A stretch of DNA of 64,000 nucleotides, taken from Ascoidea rubescens DSM 1968 (taxonomy: Eukaryota; Ascomycota; Saccharomycetes; Ascoideales; Ascoideaceae). Under the pieces are notes generated by a model, which was not told the origin of the DNA, searched no databases, and saw nothing but the letters and a program-made list of their open reading frames with translations. A program made the translations under genes and the position numbers. Location of the stretch: assembly GCF_001661345.1 (NCBI RefSeq), contig NW_017962923.1, positions 372,001-436,000 of the forward strand, read 5' to 3'. Below, in pieces: positions 1-9,687 of the stretch (the first letter of the stretch is position 1; each line of letters begins with the position of its first letter).

Positions 1-2472
1 GATATGCTTGGATGGTCTAGATGGATTAATTATATTAACCCTATTGCTTATACTTTTGAATCTTTAATGGCAAATGAATTTCATGATAGAGAATTTCCTT
101 GCGATACATTTATACCTTCTGGTTCTGGATATTCCGCTGATGATATTGATCCCAGTAATAGAGTTTGCTCCACCGTCGGCAGTGTTATAGGTCAAAGCTA
201 CGTCAATGGTGATAATTTTATCAATACCTCTTTTGAATATTATAATGACCATAAATGGAGAAATTGGGGTATTGTGTTAGCTTTTGCAGTTTTTTTCCTT
301 TTTATCTATCTAGTTCTTTGTGAATATAATGAGGGTGCAAAACAGAAGGGTGAAATCTTGCTCTTTCAAAGGTCAACCTTGAAAAAAGTAAGAAAACAAA
401 AAATTGATATTGAAAGCGGTAATGAAAAGATTCAAGTTGGACAAAATGAAAGTGATAGCTCAGATATGGCCAAAAAAATGATATCCGGCAAAGACATTTT
501 CCATTGGAGAGATGTTTGTTATGATATCCAAATTAAAGATGAAACTCGAAGAATTCTAAGTCATGTAGATGGTTGGGTTAAACCTGGTACTTTGACTGCT
601 TTGATGGGAGCTTCTGGTGCTGGTAAAACTACACTTCTCGATGTATTAGCCAATCGTGTTACAATGGGTGTTGTTACTGGTAATATGTTTGTCAACGGTC
701 ACCTCAGAGATTCTTCATTTCAAAGATCAACTGGTTATGTTCAACAACAAGATTTGCATTTAAGAACAAGTACTGTTAGAGAAGCATTATTGTTTTCAGC
801 TTTTTTAAGACAGCCTGCTTCGGTTTCCAAAGAAGAAAAAATTGAATATGTTGATAATGTTATCAAGATTCTTGAAATGGAAAAATATGCAGATGCAGTT
901 GTTGGTGTGGCAGGTGAAGGTCTTAATGTTGAACAAAGAAAAAGATTGACAATTGGTGTTGAATTGGCTGCAAAACCACAATTATTGTTGTTTTTAGATG
1001 AACCAACTTCTGGTTTAGATTCTGAAACTGCTTGGTCAATCTGTCAGTTGATGAGGAAACTTGCCAATAACGGTCAAGCCATTCTTTGTACCATCCATCA
1101 ACCATCTGCTATTCTTTTGAAAGAATTTGATCGTTTATTATTTTTAGCTAAAGGTGGTAGAACTGTTTATTTCGGGAATTTGGGAGAAAATTGTCAATCT
1201 CTTATCAATTATTTTGAAAAGCATGGTGCTCCAAAATGTCCAAAAAATGCCAATCCTGCAGAATGGATGTTAGCTGTAATTGGTGCTGCTCCTGGTTCCA
1301 AAGCAAATCAAGATTATTATGAAGTCTGGATGAGTTCTAGCGAAAGACAAGAAGTTCAAAAAGAGTTGACCCAGATGGAAAACGAATTGATTAAATTGCC
1401 AGTTGATGACTCTCCTGAACATCATAAATCATTTGCAACTTCATTACCTTTCCAATATCTTCTTGTGACAAGGAGAGTTTTTGAGCAATATTGGAGAAGT
1501 CCAAGCTATATTTATCCAAAAATCTTTTTAACAGTTTTTTCTGCTTTGTTTATTGGGTTTTCGTTTTTCAAAGCAGGTACATCTCAACAAGGTTTGCAAA
1601 ACCAAATGTTTGCTGTGTTTATGTCTTTAGTTATTTTTAACTCTCTTGTTGAACAAATGATGCCAGGATTCGTCTTCCAAAGAGAATTGTACGAAGTTAG
1701 GGAACGTCCTTCAAAAACATTTAGCTGGCTTGCCTTTATTTTGGCTCAAATCACTGTTGAAATCCCATGGCAAGTTATTTGCGGTACTTTAGCTTACTTT
1801 TGTTTTTACTATCCAATTGGGTTATATGAAAATGCTATTCCAACAGATGATGTTAATGCTAGAGGCGCAACAATGTGGCTTTTCTTTGTTTCTTTTTATG
1901 TTTACTGTTCGACTTTGGGTCAAGTTTGTATTGCAGGAATTCAAATGGCAGAAGCTGCTGCAAATGTTGGTTCTTTGCTTTTCACTATGTCTTTAACATT
2001 TTGTGGTGTTCTTGCTGGCCCAGATGCCTTGCCTCGTTTCTGGATTTTTATGTACAGAGTATCACCTTTTACATATTTTATTGATGGTGTGTTATCTGTT
2101 GGATTATCTGGAAATGAAGTTGTTTGTTCTAGTATTGAGTATTTGAATTTTTCTCCTCCAAGCGGTCAAACCTGTGGTGAATTTATGAGTGATTATATAT
2201 CAACTGATGGTGGTTATTTGTTAGATGAAAATGCCACAGGGCAATGTGATTTTTGTTCTATTGCGAGCACAGATGTTTTCCTTGCTTCTATTAACTGTGA
2301 TTTTTCCAGAAGATGGAGAAACTTTGGTATATTTATTTCCTATATTTTCATCAATTTCATCTTGACAATATTTTTGTATTGGTTAGCAAGAGTTCCAAAA
2401 AAAAATGATAGAGTGCAGAATCAAACAGTTGAAAATCAAACAATTGAAAATCAAACAGATAAAAAGCAATAA
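1..2472 (+). CDS. PDR-type (ABCG) multidrug ABC transporter, C-terminal part
   Basis: This is a full-size pleiotropic drug resistance exporter that uses ATP to move drugs or lipids across the plasma membrane. The frame is open at base 1, so the N-terminal half (first nucleotide-binding domain and most of the first membrane domain) lies outside the window. What remains is the end of the first membrane domain, a linker with the PDR motif NEGAKQKGEILLF, and the second nucleotide-binding domain with Walker A GASGAGKTT near residue 202 of this fragment. The degenerate signature LNVEQRKRL and Walker B LLLFLDEPTSGLD near residue 329 follow, then a second membrane domain ending in a short basic and Gln/Asn-rich tail. 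The NEGA/KGE linker and the LNVEQ signature are typical of Pdr5/Cdr1/Snq2-like proteins. Which paralogue it is cannot be told from this half. Confidence 0.95.
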   Translation, partial: DMLGWSRWINYINPIAYTFESLMANEFHDREFPCDTFIPSGSGYSADDIDPSNRVCSTVGSVIGQSYVNGDNFINTSFEYYNDHKWRNWGIVLAFAVFFLFIYLVLCEYNEGAKQKGEILLFQRSTLKKVRKQKIDIESGNEKIQVGQNESDSSDMAKKMISGKDIFHWRDVCYDIQIKDETRRILSHVDGWVKPGTLTALMGASGAGKTTLLDVLANRVTMGVVTGNMFVNGHLRDSSFQRSTGYVQQQDLHLRTSTVREALLFSAFLRQPASVSKEEKIEYVDNVIKILEMEKYADAVVGVAGEGLNVEQRKRLTIGVELAAKPQLLLFLDEPTSGLDSETAWSICQLMRKLANNGQAILCTIHQPSAILLKEFDRLLFLAKGGRTVYFGNLGENCQSLINYFEKHGAPKCPKNANPAEWMLAVIGAAPGSKANQDYYEVWMSSSERQEVQKELTQMENELIKLPVDDSPEHHKSFATSLPFQYLLVTRRVFEQYWRSPSYIYPKIFLTVFSALFIGFSFFKAGTSQQGLQNQMFAVFMSLVIFNSLVEQMMPGFVFQRELYEVRERPSKTFSWLAFILAQITVEIPWQVICGTLAYFCFYYPIGLYENAIPTDDVNARGATMWLFFVSFYVYCSTLGQVCIAGIQMAEAAANVGSLLFTMSLTFCGVLAGPDALPRFWIFMYRVSPFTYFIDGVLSVGLSGNEVVCSSIEYLNFSPPSGQTCGEFMSDYISTDGGYLLDENATGQCDFCSIASTDVFLASINCDFSRRWRNFGIFISYIFINFILTIFLYWLARVPKKNDRVQNQTVENQTIENQTDKKQ

Positions 2473-2812
2473 AGCTGTTTCCATTTATAAACTAATGGTT
2501 AGTTTAAAATATACTTTTAGAATTAAAAACAAATAGAAAATTTATGTTGTCTATTTATTTCTAGCATTTAATTACTTTCTTTTTTTTTTCCTGTTTCTCA
2601 TTTTTTGTGATATTACTTTATTAATCCCCATGTTTCTAGAAATTAGAAACAATGTTTATTTTAATTCTTTTACAAAATTGACTATTTTTATTAATTTTTC
2701 TGTGTTCTTTGTGTTACTTCATTTAATATATATTCTGTTAAATAAAATACAAAGTTTTAATTTAAAATACCTTTTCTTTAATGGTTTAAAACAGTAAAAT
2801 ACAGTAATTACA
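2473..2812. other. Convergent intergenic region, transporter/TRM5
   Basis: This AT-rich spacer lies between two genes that end toward each other. It should hold both 3' UTRs and poly(A) signals; T-rich runs sit near 2579-2590. I see no gene or RNA in it. Confidence 0.6.
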
Positions 2813-4423
2813 TCAGGAGTTGAAATGCTTTTTGAAAGCTACACATTCAGGTAGCAAAAAAGACACACAAAACATTGGTTTAGTTGGTGCGACTTTTCTT
2901 ACCAAATGAAACTTTGCATCAATTTTTTTGCAATTTAAAAGATTTATAATTTTGAGATAAATTCTTTGCTGCAATTCTTCAATTGATGGTTCAGGCTTTT
3001 CAGAGGGAGAGAATTTTTCAAAGCAGTAAACATGGATATAAGGTAACTTGAAAGAAGCGTCAGATTGAATTAATTTTTGGTAATTGATATCTGAGTAGCA
3101 GCCAATAAAGGATGGTAAGAATTCAAGTGCAGAATCAGGCAAATTCATTATAAAATGAGAATAAAAATTTGGGATTTTTAATTTGATAGTTTCCAAATGA
3201 GATATTTCTCCATCGTTTTTTTTTTGTTTTTTATTTCTAATCTCTTTTTTTACAATGATTGTATTATCGAAATGTTTTGATAAAAACACAATTAAATTTT
3301 GAGTGCAATTTTTTATGAAATCGTTACCATCGAGATTATAACATTGGACAAATTTTTCTGTTTTATTTAATTTATTGTTGATTTTTAAATATTTGAAACT
3401 TTCAGGATTCAAATCGTTGGCCAAAACAACGCATTTTTTTTTAGCAGCAGGTATAGCAAAGGGACCAACGCCAGCCATAACATCACAAATCAATTGATTA
3501 GGCTGAAACAAGTTAATCAATCTATCATGTTCAGTATGTAGTCTAGAGTTCCAATAAACTTTTTCAAAGTTGAATCTGAAAATACAGTTTGATTCTTTTT
3601 GTTCAACATCAAAGTTGTTTTCTCCTGCAATGATTTCCATTGGAAAAGTTCTGAATTTTGTTTCTATTGAGTTTGTTTTTGTAACAACAGTTTTTATAGC
3701 TTTAGTTTTATCCAAGATAACTTGGCCAATCAAGTTTTTATAAGGTAAGTATTCTTCTTTGAGGTTCATATGAGCAATATGACCTGTTGTAGTGAACGAT
3801 GATGGAGGATTTTCTTCATTTTGTATGGGTAGGATTGCATTTAAAATCTCATCAGTTTTCCAAAAGGAATAATCCAATTTTAAGGTGTATGGAAACAATA
3901 ATGTTTGATTGGCAGTTAAATAGTGAAATATTTCAGTAGAAACTTGAGACTTCAATTCATGAAGATTTGTGGTTTTAATATCATTTCTTAATAGACAGAC
4001 CTTATCAAAGACATTGCCATTTGTCTCGATGTGGAAATTGGGATTGTTAATTTGGTACTTGGTTAAAAGCTCTTTTATGTTAGGCACTTTGACTAGATTT
4101 GGCACAGATCTGACTCCTAGCAACACATCCTTATGGTTCTTAATAAAGTCGTTGATGAGCTTGGGATCTTCAAAATACAAAGCAACTAGTGGGACTTCCT
4201 TGTAAAAGAAAGAACGATCTAGGTGTCTCATGTTTTTGTTCACAGGAGGAAGATAGGTTTCGCTCAAGGACAGTTCATGAGGAGCAGAGGTTGTCATTTG
4301 AGCAATTGAAACAATAGAGGACATAAACGTAGACCTGGAGTTCAGTCGATGCCAAACAAGTTTTGTATTCCTGAACAAACACAGTGATATTATCTCCTTT
4401 CGAAAAGCGAATGAGCTCAACAT
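2813..4423 (-). CDS. TRM5: tRNA (guanine-37-N1)-methyltransferase Trm5
   Basis: Trm5 makes m1G37 next to the anticodon and supplies the substrate for wybutosine synthesis on tRNA-Phe. The 536-aa product has the Trm5 N-terminal signature (NMRHLDRSFFYKEVPLVAL), a class-I SAM-binding fold with motif CDVMAGVGPFAIPAA and acidic NDLNPES, and the catalytic MNLPDSALEFLPSF block near the C-terminus. The first ATG is 4423; an open TTG codon lies one triplet upstream. The first ~45 residues are rich in Arg, Ser and hydrophobics, before a second Met cluster (MSSIVSIAQMTTS). This fits the known dual cytosolic/mitochondrial targeting of yeast Trm5 from alternative starts. It is divergent from RRP4 with only 185 bp between starts. 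Confidence 0.95.
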   Translation of the reverse strand: MLSSFAFRKEIISLCLFRNTKLVWHRLNSRSTFMSSIVSIAQMTTSAPHELSLSETYLPPVNKNMRHLDRSFFYKEVPLVALYFEDPKLINDFIKNHKDVLLGVRSVPNLVKVPNIKELLTKYQINNPNFHIETNGNVFDKVCLLRNDIKTTNLHELKSQVSTEIFHYLTANQTLLFPYTLKLDYSFWKTDEILNAILPIQNEENPPSSFTTTGHIAHMNLKEEYLPYKNLIGQVILDKTKAIKTVVTKTNSIETKFRTFPMEIIAGENNFDVEQKESNCIFRFNFEKVYWNSRLHTEHDRLINLFQPNQLICDVMAGVGPFAIPAAKKKCVVLANDLNPESFKYLKINNKLNKTEKFVQCYNLDGNDFIKNCTQNLIVFLSKHFDNTIIVKKEIRNKKQKKNDGEISHLETIKLKIPNFYSHFIMNLPDSALEFLPSFIGCYSDINYQKLIQSDASFKLPYIHVYCFEKFSPSEKPEPSIEELQQRIYLKIINLLNCKKIDAKFHLVRKVAPTKPMFCVSFLLPECVAFKKHFNS

Positions 4424-4608
4424 CAAAGCAAAACTGGGCTATTTCTGATTGTGATGCCCATTTTTGTGATGTCCTCGTTATGCTGAAAATTTTCGTGCCG
4501 TTCCACTGCTACGGTTGGAGCTCGCAGAAGTGTTGGGGAGCAGAAGAAGAAACAGCAGGAGAAGCAGGAAAAGCAGGAGAAGCAGGAGAAGCACCAGCAG
4601 AAGCAACA
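4424..4608. promoter_or_regulatory. Shared divergent TRM5/RRP4 promoter
   Basis: These 185 bp separate the ATGs of TRM5 (minus) and RRP4 (plus) and must serve both. The half next to RRP4 is a purine-rich imperfect repeat of GCAGGAGAA-like units (about 4552-4595), which keeps the RRP4 frame open upstream of its real start. Confidence 0.6.
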
Positions 4609-5685
4609 ATGGAAGTGCTAACAGTATCAAAGCCCATACAGAACAGAGAAGACTTTGATTCGGATTCAGATTCGGATTTGGATCTAGATTTTGCCAGCCC
4701 CCAAAAACAGTCTCTTCAAAACTCAGTGGTAACTCCTGGAGAATTGGTAACCTCAGATCCAATGTTGATGAGAGGCCATGGAACATATTCTGTTGGCAAT
4801 AAAACTTACTCTTCAGTTGCAGGTACCATCTCCAGAGTTAATAAGTTGCTATCAGTGATTCCTCTAAAGTCTAGGTTTCGACCAGAAACTGGAGATCATA
4901 TCGTTGGAAGAATAACAGAGGTGGGAAACAAAAGATGGAAAGTCGATATTGGTGGCGAACAGAATGCTATTCTATTACTAGGCTCAGTCAATTTGCCTGG
5001 AGGTATCCTCAGGAGAAAATCCCAAAATGACGAGCTTACTATGAGAAATTTTTTAAAAGAAGGCGATTTATTGAATTGTGAAGTGCAGATGCTCTACAAT
5101 GATGGTGCTGCTGGTTTACATACACGATCACTAAAGTATGGTAAATTGAGAAATGGATTGTTGGTATTAGTTCCAAGTTATTTAATTGTCAGAACTAAAA
5201 ACCATAGCTTTGATTTGCCCGGAAATGTCAGCATTATACTAGGTGTGAATGGATTCGTTTGGTTATACAAGACTCCATTGAAAACTTCGTTATCTTCTTC
5301 CAGCACTTTAAAAAATACAAATCTAAACAAATTCCAAACGATGCTAAATAGTGACTCTTCTAATTATACTCCTGGCTCAACATCGGTTTCAATTACAAGA
5401 TTGGAAGAAGAATCAACCTGGGAAATATACTCTGATAAAAATGATCCAAATATCTCCAATAATGTCAGACTAAATATAGTCAGATACAAAAATTGCTTGA
5501 AGTGCTTATCGCATTGCGAAATTGGAATAACTAAATCAAGAATTGAACATGTTTATGATATCAGTTTGGAATATGAAAATTCTGGAAACTTAATTGAAAT
5601 AGAAGTTATGGAACGAATAGGCAAGGATGTTTTAAATGGCGAGAAAATGAGAGGTGTAAACACTAGCAAGATGATGAGTTTATAG
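4609..5685 (+). CDS. RRP4: Exosome cap subunit Rrp4
   Basis: Rrp4 is one of the three S1/KH cap proteins of the RNA exosome, which processes 5.8S rRNA and degrades nuclear and cytoplasmic RNA. The 358-aa protein begins MEVLTVSKPIQ, like other yeast Rrp4 proteins, so I chose the ATG at 4609 although the frame is open to 4384. After a short Ser/Asp acidic stretch come VTPGELVTSDPMLMRGHGTY (N-terminal domain), the S1 domain (ETGDHIVGRITEVGNKRWKV, SVNLPGGILRRKS, LHTRSLKYGKLRNG) and a KH domain starting near LPGNVSIILGVNG. A ~75-residue insertion in the KH part (after WLYKT, Ser/Asn-rich) is longer than in S. cerevisiae. Confidence 0.95.
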   Translation: MEVLTVSKPIQNREDFDSDSDSDLDLDFASPQKQSLQNSVVTPGELVTSDPMLMRGHGTYSVGNKTYSSVAGTISRVNKLLSVIPLKSRFRPETGDHIVGRITEVGNKRWKVDIGGEQNAILLLGSVNLPGGILRRKSQNDELTMRNFLKEGDLLNCEVQMLYNDGAAGLHTRSLKYGKLRNGLLVLVPSYLIVRTKNHSFDLPGNVSIILGVNGFVWLYKTPLKTSLSSSSTLKNTNLNKFQTMLNSDSSNYTPGSTSVSITRLEEESTWEIYSDKNDPNISNNVRLNIVRYKNCLKCLSHCEIGITKSRIEHVYDISLEYENSGNLIEIEVMERIGKDVLNGEKMRGVNTSKMMSL

Positions 5686-6385
5686 GACTATATACATTGG
5701 AATCTAGAAAGTTTATGATGAATTTATCTAGTTCTTTCCCTGTATACGATAGTTTTTGTTTTTTGTTTTTTTTGTTTTAAAGAAACAAAAACAAAAAAAA
5801 ACCATAAACTGTTTACCAATATTTTTAGTCATTAACGATACGGTTGTTGCATTGAGACTTATAAATGATTATTGAAAAATAATCCTAAAATTCAGGTACG
5901 ATAAAGGCTCATGATTTTTTAAAACATTCTTATGGGTTTTAGAATCAAAAGTGAAAAGTTTTATTCAAATTGAAAATAGGTCTTTCATTTTTTTTTATTT
6001 TACTCCAAGTTTTTTAAAAGAGTCCTTTAAAAGTATATCTGTAAAAAAAAAAGTTTAGTACTTTGTATAATAAACTTAATTTTATTTTATTTTTCATTCT
6101 ATTTAAAGTTAATTGAAGTTAAATTAAAATGAATAACTCAACAAAGCCTAATTTATTAAAGCTGATCATTAGGTAGATTTGACATACTATATTTACTAAA
6201 GCGATAGTCCAACTTTGAATCTCTCCATCAACAACATCGACTTTAAAAAAAGAGTTAAAGGTAAACGTTTCCCATCTTTAGTCTCGATTGCCAAATGATT
6301 CAAGTTGATTAACTGCAAATGTAAACTTTCAATCTATAATATCATCAAAAGGTGTAATTCCGACCTTAGGGTAAATCTATGGGAT
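5686..6385. other. Convergent intergenic region, RRP4/APL6
   Basis: About 700 bp of AT-rich DNA lies between two convergent genes. At 5753-5803 a T/G-rich run is followed by an A/C-rich run (TTTTTTGTTTTAAAGAAACA core) that can fold into a long hairpin and probably belongs to the RRP4 3' end. I see no coding frame or recognisable RNA. Confidence 0.5.
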
Positions 6386-9157
6386 TTATTTTAACATTTT
6401 TTCCTTCTCATCAACTTCTTCATCTGCCTGATAAATAATTTGAGAATATTGGTCATTTCCGTTATTATAACTTTTTTGATTATCATTCTTGCTATCTCCG
6501 ATATCATTTTCAGCATCGTCTTCGCTATCGTCTTCACTATCATCTTCACTATCATCAGTATCGACTTCATACTCATCATACTCAGCTTCGCTACTATCAT
6601 CATCTTCAGTTTCCTCAAAATGTTTGTGTTCGGAGTTGAAATCTTCGATTATTTTTTCATCATTTTCGGCAAAAAATTCATCTAATGTTTGAATTTTATA
6701 TTTATTTCTAAGTTGTTCATCTTTAATTTGAAGAGTATCTCTAGTGTTTGTTTGAATACCATTACTAGACAAGTTATTGCCAAAATTTTGGCGAGTATCT
6801 TTGTATTGAATTTGGTTGGTTTGGGTTTGAATAGATTTATCGGTATTAGGTTGACGTATTGATGGATCTGGCAATGTTTTTTGATCAGCCCATGGGGGAA
6901 CAGATAAATACAGAAATAGAATGTTTTCTCTTTGACTACTATTATGACCATCATTATTATTATTATCACTATCACTATCATTATCATTATCATTATCATT
7001 GTCATTGTCATTATCATTATCATTAACATTGATACTGATTTTTGTTCTATTTGTGGAAATTTTTGAAATCGGTTTTTTCACTTGCAATAATAAAGTAGCA
7101 ATTTCATTTCTATCATCATTTTCTAATAAGATTTTATTAAATAATCTTGTTCTATCTCTTATATCATAATTATCATCATATTTACATAGTTGAATTAAAT
7201 ATAAATAGTTTTGATAAACAGGATTATTAATTCTTGGATAATTTTCAATTGAATCAACTTGATTAACTTTTTTATATAAATCATAATCATAGGACAAGAA
7301 TTTAGAAGCTAATAATAAAATTTGATATCTTACTCTAAAGGATTTTTCCTTTTTAAAATTTTTAATTAAAATTCTTAAAAAATTGGGTAGAATCTTTGGG
7401 ATTAAAGGAATAAATTCCCCAATTAACCAAATGATACTTGATTTTGCTTTAGAATTTAGTTTTTGATTTTCAAGATTATCGGCTTCTTTGTCTGGGGTAT
7501 CAGTTTCGTTTGCAAAATCTGAATCTGGAATTGAATCTTGAGGTTTTTTTTGATCTTGAGTGTCATTAAAAAAGGATTCATAATCATTTAAAATAATTTT
7601 TGATAATTGTACAACAGTTTTGATATTATTATGGGGATCTTTTTGAATAAAAGATCTGACAACATTAAGACATTCATTTAGGATTCTTTGTTTGCTGATT
7701 GATTTTTTTGAATTAATTTGTTTTAGTAACCAATTTAGAATAGTTGGGGAGTAGTCGATTGATAAATTAGTTAATTGAGCAATTTTTCCAAAGGAGATGA
7801 CAGAATAGTTGGCGACAATTTTATTTTTTGAAAATAGAGCATAATATTTTAATTCTTTTATGATTTGTAAAACATTTGAATCGTCGATTAAAGATATCAA
7901 AATGTCTAATTTTATTTTTGATAATTTTGGGGGGTCATTTGGTAATAAATAAAAATGGTTTAAATAATTTTTAAAGATTGAAATATTTTGAGAGTTGATA
8001 AGATTAGAAGAAATTAAATTTATGGAATAGATAATTTTGTAAATTAGTAATTTAATTTCTCGTGCTAATAAGTTTGATTTTAATAGTTTTATTAGGGATT
8101 GATTTAATTTATAAGATGAAAAATCCAAAGGAGAAGATAGGGATAATATTGCTCTAGTTATTGATAGGATGACAGCATCATTTCTTGAGTAAAATAAGAA
8201 TTGCAATGAATTTAAAAACAATAGTAAATCATGATCATCATATTGGGTTGTATAGTCAATTGAATTGAAAGAAAGAGAATTTGAAAACGAGTTTGAAATT
8301 GAAAATTCAGGTAGGGGGGAAATCATTGAATTATCTCTTAAAGATATAATTTTTGGTCTCTTAAGGAAAAACCTTGAATAATTAGTTAAAGTTTGAATTA
8401 AAATAGCTTGAGTCCATTCGTCGAATTGATTTAAATTATTTATATAAAAGTGGAAATTTTTATGGATTAACTTAAAATTATTGGGACAAACTTTATTAAA
8501 AGTCAAAATTGAAGAATTTAAGACCGAAATATGGGAATCGTTTAATAGAGTGGATAAAAAGGATAATAAATTTTTTTTCTCCAAGATTGATGAAGAGTTG
8601 AAGTTATTGAATAGATTTGAGATTGCAATTGAGCAAGATTTCCGAACATTGGGAGATAAATCATTGATTGAGTTTTTGATAGATAAGATGATTATGGGGA
8701 TAATTGCCTGGATTTTAATGTTTGATAAGGTTCTTAAGGATAAAGACCTTATATTGGGATCATTGTTAGACAAATCCTTTTGGATAGAGTTGATGGACAA
8801 TAGAGTTGTGTTTGGTTGCAAATCGGCGAATCTTAACAAGTAGATATAGATCAATTTTTTGATTTTGATATTGGGAGAAGTGATATTCTTAATGACATCA
8901 GGAAAGAAGGATAGTAGAAGATCGTTTGTGTTGGAAGTGGTTGAGTTGTTATTTGAATTGGACATTAGAGAGAACAAGCATTTTAAACCAATCAATTTAT
9001 CTCTCTCTAAAGGCGAATTCAAGAACTTTGATATTTGCTTTGGACGTAGATGAGAAGGAGTTTCTACCAACTTTGAGGATGCAGCAGCAGCAGTCTCAAA
9101 GGTCAAGTCTCTGGCAGACTCAAGCATGGAGGTTATCCTGGAAATAGAATCGGCCAT
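6386..9157 (-). CDS. APL6: AP-3 adaptor complex beta subunit
   Basis: Beta-3 adaptin is a large subunit of the AP-3 coat, which carries cargo such as ALP and Vam3 from Golgi to vacuole. The product is 923 aa from the ATG at 9157, starting MADSISRITSMLESARDLTFETAAAASSKL. This matches yeast Apl6 starts, so the open frame running up to 9379 is not used. A HEAT/armadillo trunk fills residues ~1-600 (KNITSPNIKIKKLIYIYLLRFA and IQKDLSNNDPNIRSLSLRTL are classic adaptin helices). A low-complexity segment with alternating Asn-Asp follows, then a very acidic Ser/Asp/Glu hinge near the C-terminus, as in other beta-3 hinges. There is no obvious ear domain. The Asn-Asp tract is a 6-bp microsatellite (6966-7025). 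Confidence 0.92.
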   Translation of the reverse strand: MADSISRITSMLESARDLTFETAAAASSKLVETPSHLRPKQISKFLNSPLERDKLIGLKCLFSLMSNSNNNSTTSNTNDLLLSFFPDVIKNITSPNIKIKKLIYIYLLRFADLQPNTTLLSINSIQKDLSNNDPNIRSLSLRTLSNIKIQAIIPIIILSIKNSINDLSPNVRKSCSIAISNLFNNFNSSSILEKKNLLSFLSTLLNDSHISVLNSSILTFNKVCPNNFKLIHKNFHFYINNLNQFDEWTQAILIQTLTNYSRFFLKRPKIISLRDNSMISPLPEFSISNSFSNSLSFNSIDYTTQYDDHDLLLFLNSLQFLFYSRNDAVILSITRAILSLSSPLDFSSYKLNQSLIKLLKSNLLAREIKLLIYKIIYSINLISSNLINSQNISIFKNYLNHFYLLPNDPPKLSKIKLDILISLIDDSNVLQIIKELKYYALFSKNKIVANYSVISFGKIAQLTNLSIDYSPTILNWLLKQINSKKSISKQRILNECLNVVRSFIQKDPHNNIKTVVQLSKIILNDYESFFNDTQDQKKPQDSIPDSDFANETDTPDKEADNLENQKLNSKAKSSIIWLIGEFIPLIPKILPNFLRILIKNFKKEKSFRVRYQILLLASKFLSYDYDLYKKVNQVDSIENYPRINNPVYQNYLYLIQLCKYDDNYDIRDRTRLFNKILLENDDRNEIATLLLQVKKPISKISTNRTKISINVNDNDNDNDNDNDNDNDSDSDNNNNDGHNSSQRENILFLYLSVPPWADQKTLPDPSIRQPNTDKSIQTQTNQIQYKDTRQNFGNNLSSNGIQTNTRDTLQIKDEQLRNKYKIQTLDEFFAENDEKIIEDFNSEHKHFEETEDDDSSEAEYDEYEVDTDDSEDDSEDDSEDDAENDIGDSKNDNQKSYNNGNDQYSQIIYQADEEVDEKEKMLK
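6960..7028. repeat. TCATTA hexanucleotide microsatellite inside APL6
   Basis: Near-perfect 6-bp repeats keep the APL6 frame and encode alternating Asn-Asp. Interruptions with ACT and GTC change single residues. Confidence 0.85.
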
Positions 9158-9687
9158 TGGAGAAGAAGAGCAGCAAAGGAAAGAGTGCCTCACAAACAGC
9201 AGCTCCAGCAAAAACAAATCCATCAGATGAAGTGGCTTCTCCCGTTGCCTTTGGAGGCAAGCACCGGGACTTCGACCGGAATGCAATCGGCATCCAGACG
9301 TATGTTCAAATACGGCCATCCCCTCGTAATACCAATGATATCCGGTTATGATAAACGGTACAGTTGTTTTGGCGCACATTCCGGTTGAAAAACCGGCCGC
9401 GGTGTCCCGTCAGATAATAAACACGGGGCAGTTCGGCCGGCGTGTAGAAGCATGCATGTCTAGAATTGTTCAGCAGAATTTGTCATATGTCCTTTAAGCA
9501 CTTCATTTGAATAAATTTTTTCAGTAATTAGCAAGTCAGTAATATATAAACAGCTCCGATTCCATGATGGTGAAAATATTTTTTTTTTGATTTTGTTTGA
9601 ATGACTATATATCATATACACTGTTTGCTGAACTAGATTGATTTATTTTTAACTTTACCGATAGCAACTAATGAACCATTGAGCACA
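9158..9687. promoter_or_regulatory. Divergent APL6/zinc-finger promoter with a uORF
   Basis: This 530-bp spacer separates APL6 (minus) from the zinc-finger gene (plus). It holds a GC-rich island at about 9383-9450 with CCGGCCGCGG and CGGCCGGCG, strikingly unlike the AT-rich surroundings, then AT-rich leader DNA with a TATATAAAC-like element near 9543. A 3-codon uORF (ATG AAC CAT TGA, 9671-9682) ends 5 bp before the main ATG at 9688 and could limit its translation. Confidence 0.55.
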